Of a DNA stretch of 64,000 nucleotides, positions 1-12,238 are shown piece by piece. Under the pieces are notes generated by a model. It ran no database searches, had not been told where the DNA came from, and worked only from the letters and a program-made list of their open reading frames with translations. The position numbers and the translations under genes are program-made. The number at the start of each line of letters is the position of its first letter. The stretch's first letter is position 1. Origin of the DNA: Galerina marginata (lineage: Eukaryota > Basidiomycota > Agaricomycetes > Agaricales > Galerinaceae); NCBI GenBank assembly GCA_023014335.1, contig JAECYW010000004.1, positions 3,410,001 to 3,474,000 of the forward strand, written 5' to 3'.

Positions 1-515
1 CTAGCCACAGCAGGTTCGAAAGATGCTTGAATATTGCCAGCCATGGGGATGACCAGTCTTAGGAAGGTGGTGTATCATACTGACGCAGTCCCCAATTGGA
101 GTCGCAGCCAGTTCGTCGTAGACTAAAAGGTACTGTTTAGTTTTAGCGTGTTAAAAATGTAACAGAGTCAAGCGAGAGCACTACTTGACATATGGACGGC
201 AGCCACTTCAGACCTGCGGGCCTATATTACTCTGACCAAACGCAAGAAGATGGTCCATGCTTCAGATATTTAGTCAAAGGTTCATCTCTTATAGAGCTTG
301 GCAAAGCAAATGTGCTCGAGCGTGGCGAAGATGAACCCATGGAGAGAAAAAACTTACGGTGAATTCAGATGTAAAACGAGCCGGTCAGCAAAATTGGATT
401 GAACAATACATAGATATTTCCTATAACATATTTAGTGAGCTGAAAAGGACAACAGAGTCCAAGGAGAGAACCGCAACATGGGAAGCAATTGTTTTTTCAA
501 TGAAAAACATCTGGC
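1..515. other. No gene recognised; 3' flank of F-box gene A
   Basis: I see no supported coding exon here. From about position 331 the sequence matches the stretch starting near 2500, which lies downstream of the second F-box copy, so it belongs to the duplicated F-box block. The first 330 bases match nothing else I can recognise in the window. Confidence 0.5.
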
Positions 516-2094
516 TTAATACCCGCTGGGAGGTGGGTCCATATGTCCAGCATTGAAAAAACTGCGAAGCGAAGGAATACTTTGGCTAAAAGCAATCATA
601 ATATTGTGTCCTGCCCCGCGTCCGCTGCAACAGGCTAGCCAGATGGACAGGTCTTCCAGCTTCCAATCAGCGTAGGAGCGATCCTTCAAGGTCTGCAAAA
701 ACACAGACTACAAGATGACAAGGGCTGGGGTCAGTTGGTACATATGGTCATTATGGAGGGCACTCACGCTTGATTCAAGCTCTTGCGTATGGTTCAGCAC
801 ATTTCCTACCCGAAGTCCCAGGCTCTGGAGATTGGGAAGTGCATCGGCCAGTTGGTCGAATTCAGTGATCGTCAGAGTAAGGAGGCTCAGCTTCAGTGCA
901 GTGAGTTTGGTGCATTGAGATAGAACGCCAATAACCAAGTTGGCATCGAATGTGGTAAGCGGCCATTGATCGAGATTGAACTCTTGGAGTATCCTGGATA
1001 CATGGCGAATAAAGTCAGTCAGTACGCTGATGTTAGTTCCCAACATCGTTGGATCGATATTAACTGTTCGAAGTTTAGAGAAGAATTTCGGATTAGCCCG
1101 ACAATTAGAAAACCAACTGTTCCAATAGGAGGCAGATGTGGTGTTCGAAGTAATCCCGGTGATGTTGAGAGCTTGGAGGGTATAAGAAGAGTCAAAAAGG
1201 AATTTTTGCAAGCCAAGTGTATCTTGAAGGTTGTGGAGGGCCATGTCAATGTCGAGGAGCACCAACGACGGAAGTGGGGAGAGTTGTGTAAACACACCGG
1301 AGACCTCCGCCGTAGACGACCATATTACCAGGACTTCGAGATGTAGGCATAACCGATTGACCAAGGAAGCGACCTGATCTCCAGTCAATGGCCGAGGAGG
1401 GTCTCGTAATGAGATATAGAAGTCGAGTCGGAGTTCCTTTAGTTGAGGAAATGAGGGACCGGACTCGAGTAAGGCGTGATAAAGTTCGCCCGAACCGCTC
1501 AAGGTGAGGATATACAACTGCGCGCCGAAAGTGGTTTGGATGGATGTAAAAATTGGGCCGAAATCATAAGAATTGGGCGTGAAGACAGCGCATATTCCTA
1601 AGTCGCGAATTGTTGAAAGATTTGAAGCACATTCGACGAATCTACTCGTCGCATCTACGAAATTGGTATTGCCGATCTGGGAGGGCCTGGGACGAGTTCT
1701 CGATCCAAGAAGTTTGGAAGGCCGGATGATACGTTTGAGGTATCGATGAAGGCGCGTCCAGCTATTAGACTGCCCGACTCCAGGTGAGATGACGTCTTCA
1801 GCACTCTGTATGAACAAGGACAGGCGCTGGACTCGACCAGCAATAAACGGATGGCTAAAAAACACGAAAGTAAGCATCGAATGTATTCAACTATGACAGG
1901 ATTTTTGCTTACGACAACTTGCGCAGCATTCGAGTACAGTCGGCAGTCCAATGCGTACGGAGCCATATCTCTTTATACTTGAGATCCATCGCAAGGTTGA
2001 AAAAGATAGCATTAACACTCAGACATCGCATAAGCTCCTCGTTTGACAGAAAACGAGCTATGTTCAGCCATATTTCTGGGGGAATGTCGGCCAT
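516..2094 (-). CDS. F-box protein A, three exons, 481 aa
   Basis: Exons are complement(2094..1913), (1854..768) and (692..516), joined by GTAAGC/TTTTAG and GTGAGT/TTGCAG introns; the frame stays open for 481 residues. Residues 1-45 form an F-box-like domain (start MADIPPEIWLNIARFLS). The remainder is leucine-rich with repeated LxxLxxL spacing, as in mushroom F-box proteins whose C-terminal half binds the substrate of an SCF ubiquitin ligase. The substrate cannot be read from sequence. The last exon gives a conserved tail starting TLKDRSYADWKLEDLS. It is the intact member of a tandem pair; copy B is broken. The F-box call is firm, the target unknown. Confidence 0.85.
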
Positions 2095-3085
2095 AGTGCG
2101 CTCAATGGTGGAGGATAGGTTTCTTGAAAGATATCGAGCGTGCGGCTTGAATTCTGTTCAGTGTTCAGTTGTGGTCGTGTGAAACATGCCCTCGTTCGTC
2201 CTTGTATGTGGCACTCTTTTCAGCCTTATAGCCTATTAGCCATCCTGATGGGGGAGGCCAAGTGCCGCTGAGAGTTAGTCAGGTGGCCGGCAATTCGTAC
2301 GGCTGTGGGCTCGCTGTATCAATGCAGAACTATGGACGGCCATTGCGAGATATCCGTAGTCGTGTTTAACGGCAACAACATCGATTAGGGATCCTCGAAG
2401 CGTGTGCATGGTTGCGGCTAACGCGAGGTCGATGTGGTTCACAACGAGCAGATGTTGTTCCCTGTTTGTCCATTCGGGTACATGTAAATTCCATTGCCGA
2501 AGATGAACGGACGGAGAAAAAACCTTGGTGGGAATTCAGATGTAGAACGAGCCGGGCAGCAAAAATGAAAATGAACAATACATAGATATTCTGTATAACA
2601 TATCTAGTGAGCTGACAAGGACAACAGAGCCGAAGGAGAGAACCGCTACATGGAAAGCATTACTTCTTCAATGAAAAACATCTGGCTTAATACCAGCAGC
2701 CAGATGGGTCCATATGTCCAACATTGAAAAAACTGCAGAGCGAAGGAATACTTTGGCTAAAAGCAATCATAATACTGTGTTTTATCCCGCGCCCATTACA
2801 ACAGACAAGCCAGATGGAAAGGTCTTTCAGCTTCCAATCAGCATAAGAGCGATCCTTCAAGCCTTCCAAAAACACGGACTACAAAATGGCAAGGGCTGAA
2901 GTCAATTGGTGCCAATGGTCATTATGGAGGGAACTCACATTTGGTTCCAGTTCTTGCGTATGGTCTAACTCATTTCCTACCTGAAGCCCTAGGCTCTGGA
3001 GATTGGGAAGTGCATCAGCCAGTTGGTCGAATTCAGTGATCGTCAGGGTAAGAAGGTTCAGCTTCAGTTCAGTGAGTTTGGTGCA

Positions 3086-5025
3086 CACTGTGGGAAGAAA
3101 ATACAGCAATATATGGTGCTGACACAGCAATTATCCAATTTTCGGCACCAAAAAATGCTGTACACCCTTTTCGGTGTTTAAACTACGGCAAGGATTGATG
3201 TCGGGGAACAAGGATCACTGATGTCCCTGCCGCACACCTAAATATAGTGCGCGCAGAACACCAATATTTCCTGTCATCGTCAAACAGCATGCTGTGGGGT
3301 GCACCGAACACGAATATTTCCTCGTTCCCCTAAATATGCATTATAGCACTAGAATTTCGTCATAAGAGGGAAAAGGGTTACTCCACAGTCATAAAACTGA
3401 CATCCTAGCCCTATTATTTGTAAAACACCAAGGATTCCTGTTTGTAAACATGATATATTACTGTTCTAGTAAACATGAGGAAAAAGCCGTATACAAACAT
3501 CAATAAAAGCTGAGTGAAAAACATTAAAATTTCTAGTTCACCAAAAACACAAACTTCCTGTCTCTAATGAAGGAGCAGACACTCCATGAGTCATTTCAAG
3601 TCAATCTGGGTGGAGATAATGATTTGACGAGGCGCGTACACACAGCGCCGTCGAGGAATTCTAAGCACTTCGACGGTATGCGGACTTAGCGTTCTCGGCG
3701 TGTCATGTTTCTAAAAATAACTTCAACCTTGTCAAACGTGCCGAAGTCCGAATATCACATGATCGCATAACACACGCGTGTCACTTGCCACGTCAGTTAC
3801 CCATCTACCATGACCTTCCCCCACCCCCACCCGGGCCCACCGCGGTGTTGCCGTCATCTACGGCAGTGACGACAGCTGGAGCGTCGAATGGGGTACAGAG
3901 CAGCTAGATTGAGCGGGAAAGGCACAAGGTAAGCAGCTGGCCACTTACCTCACCCTCACTAACGACCATTCTGTTTGCCCCAGACACTGACCGCGGCCGC
4001 ACCGCTTCGGACAACGTGTCCTTCCCAACTGGCCAAATTCACGACACCACTGTAATAGGTATGTGGCGAATTACAGGATACTTGCTAATCTTCAAGTAGA
4101 AATGCTAGGGCCGGTCTCCACCCCCTCGAGCGCGACATGCAGGACGTATCCGAGCCCACAACACCGAGTTACGCCGATCTGCTGAACCCACCACGTTAGC
4201 CTCTCACGTCTCGCAGTCACTGGCTGCACTGCGACCGCTTCCACTGCCCTCCACCTCTGCCGCTGCCGCCAATCTGCTGGACCCCACCACGTTCGCCTCT
4301 CGCGCGTCTCGCAGTCACTGGCTGCATCATGACCGCTTCCACTGCACCCCACCACTGCACCCCACCACTGCCGCCGCCGCCAACCTGCTGGACCCCACCG
4401 CATTCACCTTTCGCGTCTCGCAGTCACTGGCCGCACCGCGACCCCTTTCACTGCATCCGCCTCTGCCGCCGTCGACGCATGGGACATTCGTAGTTGCTGG
4501 ACACCACCTCACCATGTACTCCGTCTATTCCCCGCTGCGGAGACCATGCAAGATCACTTGAGGCACGGAAACGGACAGCGGAAATGAAGCAGAGCGGGAA
4601 CCGGGGCGAGTGGACGAGGAGCTAGCTACGAGGTAAAGTGGGATTTTTTTTTTGCTGTTGCGCCTGGACTCACTACCCAATATCTCACCCAGATAACGAG
4701 ACTAGACCAGGTTCTTGTTGCGAGTAGAACCACACCCTTCCTATGTATTTAATCTAATAGATAGACTTATTTAATATATCTATATTTTATAATACTACAA
4801 AGACTGTTTGTGAAACAAGAAGAATAAGTGTACGAAATACACCTCTACTTAGTGTTGCTGGAACACTATAAATTCATGTTCCCAAAACACCAATCCGTGG
4901 TGCCAATTTGTCCACCCAAAACATCAAATTTTCGTGTTGACTAAACATCAATTATTGTTGTTTGTAAACACCAATTACTGGTGTTTTCGCGACAGTGGTG
5001 TCTCCTGTTCGCTCTTCCCACAGTG
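3086..5025. mobile_element. Non-autonomous DNA transposon with CACTG ends, 1.94 kb
   Basis: The ends are a perfect 13 base inverted repeat, CACTGTGGGAAGA at 3086-3098 and its complement at 5013-5025. The flanks repeat TGCA (3082-3085 and 5026-5029), which occurs once at the matching point of the intact F-box paralogue, near 915. No transposase frame is present. Both subterminal regions carry many short AAACACCAA-like words, a layout seen in CMC/EnSpm and hAT elements. CACTG-type ends suggest a CMC-like element, but a 4 base TGCA duplication is not the usual 2-3 bases, so the superfamily stays open. Confidence 0.85.
4179..4480. repeat. GC-rich tandem repeat inside the transposon
   Basis: Three imperfect copies start at 4179, 4274 and 4385. 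Each begins CTGCTG(G/A)ACCCCACC and contains TCTCGCAGTCACTGG. The spacing of 95 and 111 bases is uneven. The long open frames it produces on the minus strand are repeat artefacts. Confidence 0.7.
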
Positions 5026-6225
5026 TGCATTGAGATAGAGCGCCAATAACCAAGTTGGCATCGAAGGTGCTGAGGGGCCTTTCTTCGAAACTGAACTCTT
5101 CGAGTGTCCTTGATACATGACGAATAAAGTCACTCAGTACAGTGACGTCAATTCCCAAGATCGTTGGACGGATTTTAGCTGATCGAAGTTGAGAGAAGAA
5201 TTTCGGGTCAGCTTGACAATCTGAAAACCAGTTGTTCCAATAAGTGTCAAATGTGGTGTTCAACGGATCCCCTCTAACGTCAAGTTTTTGGAGGGTAGAG
5301 GAAGCGTGAAGAAGGAATTGTTGCAAGCCGAGTGTATCTTGAAGGTTTTTAAAGACCATGTCAATGTCGAGGCGCACTAGCGACGGAAGAGGAGAGAGCT
5401 GTGCAAACACATGGGAGACATCCGCTGTATACGACTGTACCCCCAGGACTTCGAGATGTAGGCGTAGCCGATTGACAAAGAGAGCGACGTGATCTCCGGT
5501 CAATGGCCCAGGAGGGTCTGGTACTTCATGAATAGAGGCGTAGACGGTGAGTCGTAGTTCCTTCAGTTGAGGAAATAAGGACCCAGCCTCGAGGAGGCCA
5601 TGATAAAGTTCAGCTGGACCGCTCAAGGAAAGAATATACAACTGCGCGCCGAAAGTGGTTCGTATGGATGTGAATAGTGGTCTGAAATCGTTGGAATGGG
5701 GTATAAACAAAGCACAAATTCCAAAATCGCGAACGTTTGAAAGATTTGATGTACATTTGACGAAACTACTCATCACTTCTTTGAAATTCAGGCGTTTTAT
5801 AATGCCTACGGCCTGGGAGGGTTTGCGAGATCGAAGAAGTTTGGAAGGTTGGATGATACGTTTGAGGTATTGACGAAGGCGCATCCAGCTATTCGGCTGC
5901 TTGGCTTGGATCAAGGTGTCGTGTTCTTTACCCACTATGAACAAATTCAGACGCTGGACTCGACCAGCGATAAACGGATCGCTAAAATGAACACAAAAAG
6001 TGAGCATCGAATGGGTCCAAATATGAAAAGGTTTTTTGCTTACGACAACTTGCTTAGCGCTCGGTTACATTCGGCGATCCCTAGCATGTCGAGTCCTATC
6101 TCTTTGTACAGGATATCCATCGCGAGGTTGAAGAATAGAGCATTAACACTCATGCATCGTATAAGTTTCTCTTTTGACAGAAAACGTGCTATGTTCAGCC
6201 ATATTTCTGGAGGAACATCGACCAT

Positions 6226-6758
6226 AGTGTGCTCAATGGTGGAGGATAGGTTTCTTGAAAGAGATCGAACGTGCGGCTTGAATTCTGTTCAGAGTTCAGT
6301 TGTGGTCGTGCGAAACATGCTTTCGTTCATTCTTGGGTGTGGCATAAAGCGGTGTTGATTTCCATCACTATGTGGTCCCACCGCCGCCCAGAATTCAAGC
6401 GGAATGCCCTCTTTTCAGCCTTTTAGCCATCTGATGGGCGAGGTGCTGATCCGGAAGCCAAGTACCGCTGAGAGTTAGTCAGGTGGCCGGCAATTTGTAT
6501 GGCTGTGGGCTCGCTGTATCGATGCAGGACTATGGACAGCCATTGCGAGATATCCGTAGTTGCATTTAACGGCGACAATATCGATCAGGGACCCTCGAAG
6601 CGTGTACGTGGTTGCGGCTAACGCGAGGTCGATGTGGTTCACAACGAGCAGATGTTGTTCCTTGTTTGTTCATTCGGGTACATGTGAATTCCATTGCCGA
6701 CAACTTGCGGTTCCTGCCCCCGCAATTTATATTTCTCCCTTAACTTTATCCTTCATCA
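6226..6758. other. Intergenic region between F-box B and the Pex26-like gene
   Basis: This spacer holds the divergent promoters of the two genes. It shares sequence with 2100-2460, upstream of F-box A, up to about 6700. The last 40 bases before the plus-strand ATG are pyrimidine-rich, common just upstream of fungal start codons. I see no gene. Confidence 0.4.
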
Positions 6759-8355
6759 ATGCCAACGGCGACGGCGACGACCGTTACAAGAACAGCACTG
6801 TATTCTGCTCAACTCCCCCTAAAAGCTGGACTGAAGCCGTCGACCCCCTCGTCGCCGGCCAAAGCTCCGACACCACCTTCACCTAAGACGGCGCAGACCT
6901 CCACAACGGCTACTCTGCGCTCGCTCTACAACCGCGCAGCCAGAGCTTTTGTGCTTCGCGATATTCCGCTTACATATTCTCTTATTCGATCTGCCTTTGA
7001 TCTCTTGAAACCCCCCAGCAGCGCCTCAGATTCTCTCTCGGACCACCGTCGGAAATGGGATATTCTTCGAATCACGTTTGAAGCCACCGTCTACACTTCT
7101 CCACCTTCTGCGACCGAGTTTCTCCCAGATTCATTGCGCGCCATTCTTTCTGAATCTCCACCGGCGCTCGCTACCTCAATATACAATCGCTCTCTTACTT
7201 TTTTTACGCCTTCCGCCCAGAACCCTCAGAAAACCGTCTTAAACGCCGCATACCTCCCCATCCAAGTTCTCACTACCCTCGTGTACAGTGCTCTCAAGTT
7301 GGACGCCCCGGATGTCGGCCGCATGATAATAGAAGACTGGCTTGCACGCCGGGAGCCTCGTTATTCACTGGATCAACAAGAAAATTCGGAGGGAGACGGC
7401 TATGTGAAGGTCTTGGATATATATTGTCTCCATATCCTACCCAAACTCGAGTTGTGGGAATACGCCAAAGAATTCTTGGAATACGAGGGAGAAATGCCTG
7501 CCCATCGTCGAGAGGTGAGCCCTTTTGTTTATCTTATGCCAAGCTTTATTAATGAAACTATTCTATTTGTAGCATCTCAAAAGCTCCTTGAATAATCTAT
7601 ATATCGAAGCAATGGCGTCTCGTCGTCCCATACAACCCGCGCAGTCAACGTCTCTTTTGACTCCAACGCCAAGCACCTCGTCTCCACGCCCATACTCCCC
7701 CGCCCCTTCCTCCTCCTCCTCGTCATCCTCGTCTCTGTCTACGACTTCAACCCACACCGTGGTCCCTGCAACCCCTCGAGGCAACCGCCCGCCAATATCG
7801 GGGCTTACAACCCTTTCACACCCATCCTCCTCCACAACGTCTATCTCATCCGATGAGACAGCCACACCTCGCATGAGGCACGCCTCCATACCCAACGGCA
7901 ATGGACACCCCCGCCCGCAGTCTAAATCCCGCACCATCTCGTCCTCAGCGAGCTCCGCCTACTCTTCCCGCCACTCACGATCCTCACATCTAGCACACCA
8001 GCTCTCCACCCGCCAGGGATCGCCGAGCACATACGCTCTCATACGCGCCTCCCTAGCACCTTATCTGACCAGCACGAAAGTGACAACATTCCTGCTGCTG
8101 TTCGTCTTGGTGCCGCTGATATCGTTCGTCCTGCGGATGAGGCGGAGAAGGAAGCTGCTAGCTACGCTTGGAGGGGGAGGGGCGGTGGCTGGGGTTGCCG
8201 CTGCTTCGTCTGCGGTGACCAATGCCGAGTTGGTGAGACGGAGGCTGCATGCTGCTAGTGGAGGTGTAGAAAGTGGTCTTGTGCAGCGAGCGTGGGGCGA
8301 GATCATCCGTGTGGTTGGGGATACTGTGAAAATGGCCGGAAGCGGTTTGGTATAG
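6759..8355 (+). CDS. Tail-anchored protein, possibly Pex26/Pex15-like, 512 aa
   Basis: Two exons, 6759..7514 and 7573..8355, joined by a 58 base GTGAGC-TGTAG intron. The N-terminal half is mostly helical after a Pro/Ser/Thr-rich start; the middle (about residues 280-410) is Ser/Pro-rich. One hydrophobic segment, TFLLLFVLVPLISFVL, lies near residue 445 and is followed at once by RMRRRRK, then a short glycine-rich tail. A single C-terminal membrane anchor with a basic flank and a helical cytosolic N-domain is the layout of peroxisomal Pex26/Pex15 receptors for the Pex1/Pex6 ATPases. That function is inferred from layout only; another tail-anchored protein is possible. The start was chosen as the first in-frame ATG after a pyrimidine tract. 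Confidence 0.55.
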
Positions 8356-8720
8356 CAAATGGGGTGGATAGGGATCTCTATCCTTTCCGAGGAGTCTCAG
8401 TCAAATGTTGCGCCTCCGACAGCCATGGGGTGATCATCGACCAACTGAGATCAAAATGGCGCTGCCATCAACAGATTCAAGCTAGATTCAAGCTTCATTC
8501 AAGCTTCAAGTTTCGTCACGAACACCTGTTCTCGTGATTGCGCCGTGATCAGTGCCCACACCAACGAGCTCCATCGGCCGCCGTCGCTCCTTCTTTTTCA
8601 ACTATTTTATTTCCCGCCTCCATGCCTACCCATATATGCGCGTTTGGATCTATTTACATGTTTTGTATACCTATCATGGTGTTAATGTAGAAAACATCTG
8701 AATTAACTGAAATATGCGTA
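8356..8720. other. Intergenic, convergent 3' ends
   Basis: This lies between the 3' ends of the Pex26-like gene and the 7TM gene. It contains a short direct repeat, three copies of (A/C)ATTCAAGCT within 8473-8510, that has no obvious function. No gene is seen. Confidence 0.4.
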
Positions 8721-10180
8721 CTAGCGAGGCATGAAATCGATCGCCTTGGGTTTCTCGGGTGGTAGCCAGAACATCCAGGCACGCAGGATGTCCTGGAAAT
8801 TGAGTTGAGTTCAGTAAAATAATTCGTCTACTAGTGAAAATCGACTCAGTGCTCACCCTCTGGCTCATGAAAGCTATCCCAGCAAGCGCTGGTACTGAAA
8901 ATATCCTGTGTAAGCTTTTCCAGATGCAAAGAAAAAATAACGGAAAGTTTGCCCACATAATGCTAGCATTGCATTCAGCGCTGGGAGGTTTTCAAATTTC
9001 GGCGGAATATATTCCGCGACGTCAAGACTATTCACTCATGCAGTCAGCATATCTGCTCATCAGCAAATGAATAAATAGACAAACGCCAAACCAAGGAGGG
9101 GCGTCGCGTCGAAAAGAACGACGCGCAGCACGAGAGTGGGGGTGTACTCCTTGTTGAAGAGGGTCGACCATGAATGCTTGTTGCGCAGAATAGTGAAAGC
9201 GATGGCGACTAAGATCGGGAAGACTGGATTGAGTTGTTGTTGGAGATGGAGATATTATATTGGCTATAAACTCACAGTTTATCGGGAGGCTCGCGATTAT
9301 TAAAGCCATAACTATGGATCCCGAAATCTGTTCCCTGACGAGAGCTTAAGTTGTAAGTAGAGGACAGGCATATCATCACTCACGGTAATGGGTTGGTGAT
9401 GTGGCAGAACATCCCAGATGCCTCCCTTTGAACTGTGCTGCGATCCTTCAGGCCAAACTAGGGAGAAAACAGAGCTTAGTTACCAAGTCAACATGTAAGT
9501 ATGTTGTGACTGAGGCTTACTATTAATACCTCAAGCAGAATTGCAACCCAACTAATGATTGGCACTGCGAGCAGCTTTGGAAGGAATGAAAATTAAGGTA
9601 TGGTTGCACGAGAAAACGACTTACCGCCACCATCTGTCTCGTAGAAGTGTTTGTTCCCTTCAATTTGTACCTCATGTCCAAGAGGACCTAGACATTCGTT
9701 CGATAAACTTCCATTACCGAGAAACTAAAACCCGCTGGTCACCTTCACTAGGAATGACATCGTAGATGTAGAGACACTGACACGACATCAAGTACAAGCC
9801 AAAACGAGAAAAGAATAGACTCACAAAACAGGATTGGCATAAAGCGTCATCGACTGGGTCAGACAGATCGTAAACCCAGGTTCCGAAGCATGCTGATGCC
9901 CAAGCATCAAGAGCAAGCCAATGCTATAAAACATCCAAGAAAAGATATAAAGAAACCACGTCGGTGGTCGTTGAACCTGGGATGAGAACCAGCCTGTGCA
10001 AAGAATGACAAGAAGAGAAACAAGCCCAAAGAAGGCGAGGAAGTCGAATAAAACTGTAAAATGAGTGTTTTGGGTATTCGCTATAGGACCAGCTAGAGCC
10101 TGCGATTCTTGGCGGACTGAGAGAAGCTTGTCCAGAGGTCCTGCCTGTCCTGCGAAAGGTGGTGTCCTCTGCAGTCTCAT
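8721..10180 (-). CDS. Seven-transmembrane protein, ten exons, 319 aa
   Basis: Exons (complement) are 10180..9825, 9776..9743, 9687..9625, 9574..9521, 9457..9384, 9334..9276, 9223..9085, 9027..8957, 8894..8857 and 8792..8721. All junctions are in phase, giving 319 residues. Seven hydrophobic stretches can be placed, including FDFLAFFGLVSLLVILC (TM1), WFLYIFSWMFYSIGLLL (TM2), VLRVVLFDATPLLGL (TM6) and LPALNAMLALLPALAG (TM7). A loop motif REASGMFCH precedes TM5. The charged C-tail begins after a DILRAW motif. Mushrooms carry many such GPCR-like 7TM proteins with unknown ligands. Exon lengths 34, 54, 74 and 59 recur exactly in the decayed copy at 49.7 kb, which supports this model. It is the only intact member of four. 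Confidence 0.8.
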
Positions 10181-10689
10181 GCTTGAGAGGTGCTCGGGGT
10201 CGGGGGGATGTCGATCTATTCATCTTCGAAACAACTCTTTTATATAGATGATATTGTTCGCGGACTTCAGAGGCAGTGACCGTCAAGAGATTATGGTGTT
10301 CCAGGACCCAGTGTGGATGATGGAAGATAGATATGTTTGTTCGTCGCTGATCTCGAGCGCACGCCGACTCATACTCAAACTTGATGCTTGGGACAATCGA
10401 TGGAATGGAAGCTGCCACGATCAGGTTGGAAGTGATAAAGACACGGAAGAGTGGAAATCACGATGAACGGAAAGAAACGTAAGTGATCCGATCACGGCCA
10501 ATAATTACTGACTGCATCACTCTGATGAACTTTCAGCCTTATCCCGTCCCCAAGATATCAAGCCCACAAGACATCCTAAGAATTCAAAAGTTCAGTTTAA
10601 CTTACAGGGTATTTTTTGTCGAGGAGGGTCACTCACTCTTTGACTCCCAAAGGACAAGGCCTGCCAGGGCTGGCATTAAGCTACTGGCA
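10181..10689. other. 5' flank of the 7TM gene, no gene recognised
   Basis: Open frames here on both strands look like chance. No family motif or consistent exon chain was found. Confidence 0.4.
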
Positions 10690-10698
10690 AATTAAGGT

Positions 10699-11575
10699 TC
10701 AAACAGATTTGTCCAGGACAAAATAGGGCGAGTACACCCAGTACGGGCTGCGCTTAAACGCGGGCTGGTTCTCGTTAGTCGGTACAATTAGCTCAGCCAA
10801 CGCTACTCTGGACACAATATGAAAGTCAAGGCCTGCGTCATCGAGAATAAATGAACTCACCCGAGCACGACAAGCAGTTGAAGACATCCCTGAAGCCTCT
10901 CTTTCACTCCTACTTGGGTCGGTCAGTCCCACCTGGTGCAAAGAAGAATCAGCAAGTTGGACATGGACTCTTAGAAGGAAGAAATTTAAACCAACACCAT
11001 ACCGAAAAAAGGAAGAAAACGACAACTGGTGCGGTAAGTAGCTGGCAGAATTAGGGCTGGGGTAATTGAAAATCATTGGAGAATCACTCACTCTTCGTGT
11101 ATGTTGCGTTGCAAAATTCCCTGGTAAATAGAAGATGATCCGCTCATATACGCGTTCAGCTAAAGAGCAACGTTGTCGGAATCGTGTTCTCGCTTGTGTC
11201 AAATGGTTGAAGACGTGGCAACATTGCAAACAAATCAGATATGCTGGTGGAGTGAAACGCAAAGCCAAAATCACAACTCAATGCAGGTGTCAGGCAAAGG
11301 TAAAATGGTGGTTTGGCTGTAATCTGATACGAGACTATGAGCAGTAAGTCTAAGGTGTAGAGCTCCAGGAAAATATGTAAAAAAAATCAGGTGAGTATTT
11401 GTTGAATGCGCGAGGAGAACCATACCGTGCAGAAAACAACCGGGAGAGAAAAAACCCCAAAAAAACGCGAGAACATTGTACTCGAATACACCACGGTAAA
11501 ATTAATGTTGAAGTGCTGTTATTGCATTATTTGCATATTGCTTGAGCTCTTATCAGGAGGAATGAATTAATGTGC
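10699..11575 (-). pseudogene. Degenerate 7TM gene, unit 1
   Basis: Fragments of the family of the 8.7-10.2 kb gene survive. The loop exon reads LTDPSRSEREASGM near 10,930-10,880, matching REASGMF of the intact copy. TM1/TM2 remnants with many frame breaks lie near 11,330-11,520. No continuous exon chain can be built. Confidence 0.7.
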
Positions 11576-12238
11576 GAACCTGTTGCAGAGGAAATGCCGC
11601 TTCTCTGAGGGGGTGTTTCGAAAGATATGCACTGTAGTCAGTCACTAGCGAGGCTACGGAGGACTGTAGTCCACAGTTTCTTCTTCATACGTTTTATTGG
11701 AGGTTTATCAAAGCAATCGGATCATTGTTCAGTTCGAAACGAGGACGGCATAAAGTCAATCGCCAGTAATAAATTGATCATACTGTCCCAGATCTCAACG
11801 TTCAGCGCTAGAACAAATCCGATGTTTATAGAGTAGGTGCAGGTATTCAGCAGCACTAAACACCTGGGTATCGACTTCCAAGTTTGATGCCGAGGTAATG
11901 GTTGATTAAGTCGATCGTTGTGGACACTGGAAAGTGGTTTTCCGCCTATTAGCATCACTAACACATAGTTAGAGATGATTATCAAATGATTATAACCGCC
12001 CTTGGCAAGAATGCGCGATTTAAGAGATCTAATGACCGGAAGACGAACGAACTGTTGAACTTTGACGCGTGACGGTTTGACCGCGGCATGTCACGAATCA
12101 CGTGACGTGATGTACTTTGTTCGTGTTGTCATTGTCAAAGCAACGGTCACTGCTTTAGACTCAGAGTCGACTTCCGGCTTTGTCAATTCCAATTCTCCAT
12201 TACTGTCTCTCCCCCGGACAGGTTGTATCCAAACCACC
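11576..12238. other. Block flank and DUF7918-A promoter region
   Basis: No gene is supported. A minus-strand hydrophobic frame near 11,760-11,980 is broken by shifts in the unit 2 copy (about 15,130-15,330), so it is treated as noncoding or long dead. Confidence 0.4.
12099..12104. promoter_or_regulatory. CACGTG box upstream of DUF7918-A
   Basis: A palindromic CACGTG lies 140 bases before the start codon, in the context TCACGTGACGTGATG. The same box, TCACGTGGCGTGATG, lies 135 bases before DUF7918-B. CACGTG is the core site of bHLH factors in fungi. Conservation may just reflect the recent duplication. Confidence 0.35.

Larger units (their letters stand above)
2687..6225 (-). pseudogene. F-box gene B, split by a transposon
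   Basis: This is a paralogue of F-box A with the same exon plan: exon 1 complement(6225..6044), exon 2 from 5981, exon 3 ending at 2687. A 1940 base element (3086-5025) sits inside exon 2 and cuts the conserved SQC/TKLT junction. Both sides remain open and in frame if the element and one 4 base target duplication are ignored, so the insertion looks recent. A second lesion lies at the last intron: the acceptor that reads TTTGCAG in gene A reads TTTGGAA here (about 2864), and the nearest AG shifts the frame by one. As it stands the gene can give only a truncated F-box protein from exons 1-2. Confidence 0.85.
331..6700. repeat. Tandem duplication of an F-box gene block
   Basis: Two diverged copies of one block lie head to tail, roughly 331-2500 and 2500-6700. 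Shared parts are the F-box gene, its downstream flank (near 331 and near 2500) and its upstream flank (near 2400 and near 6600, around the words gttgcggctaacgcgaggtc). The second copy is longer because it carries a 1.94 kb transposon. Block edges are approximate. Confidence 0.8.

Noticed and set aside
4092..4515. Minus-strand proteins rich in Trp/Arg inside the 3.1 kb transposon
   Set aside because: They are products of the GC-rich tandem repeat and change frame between repeat copies.
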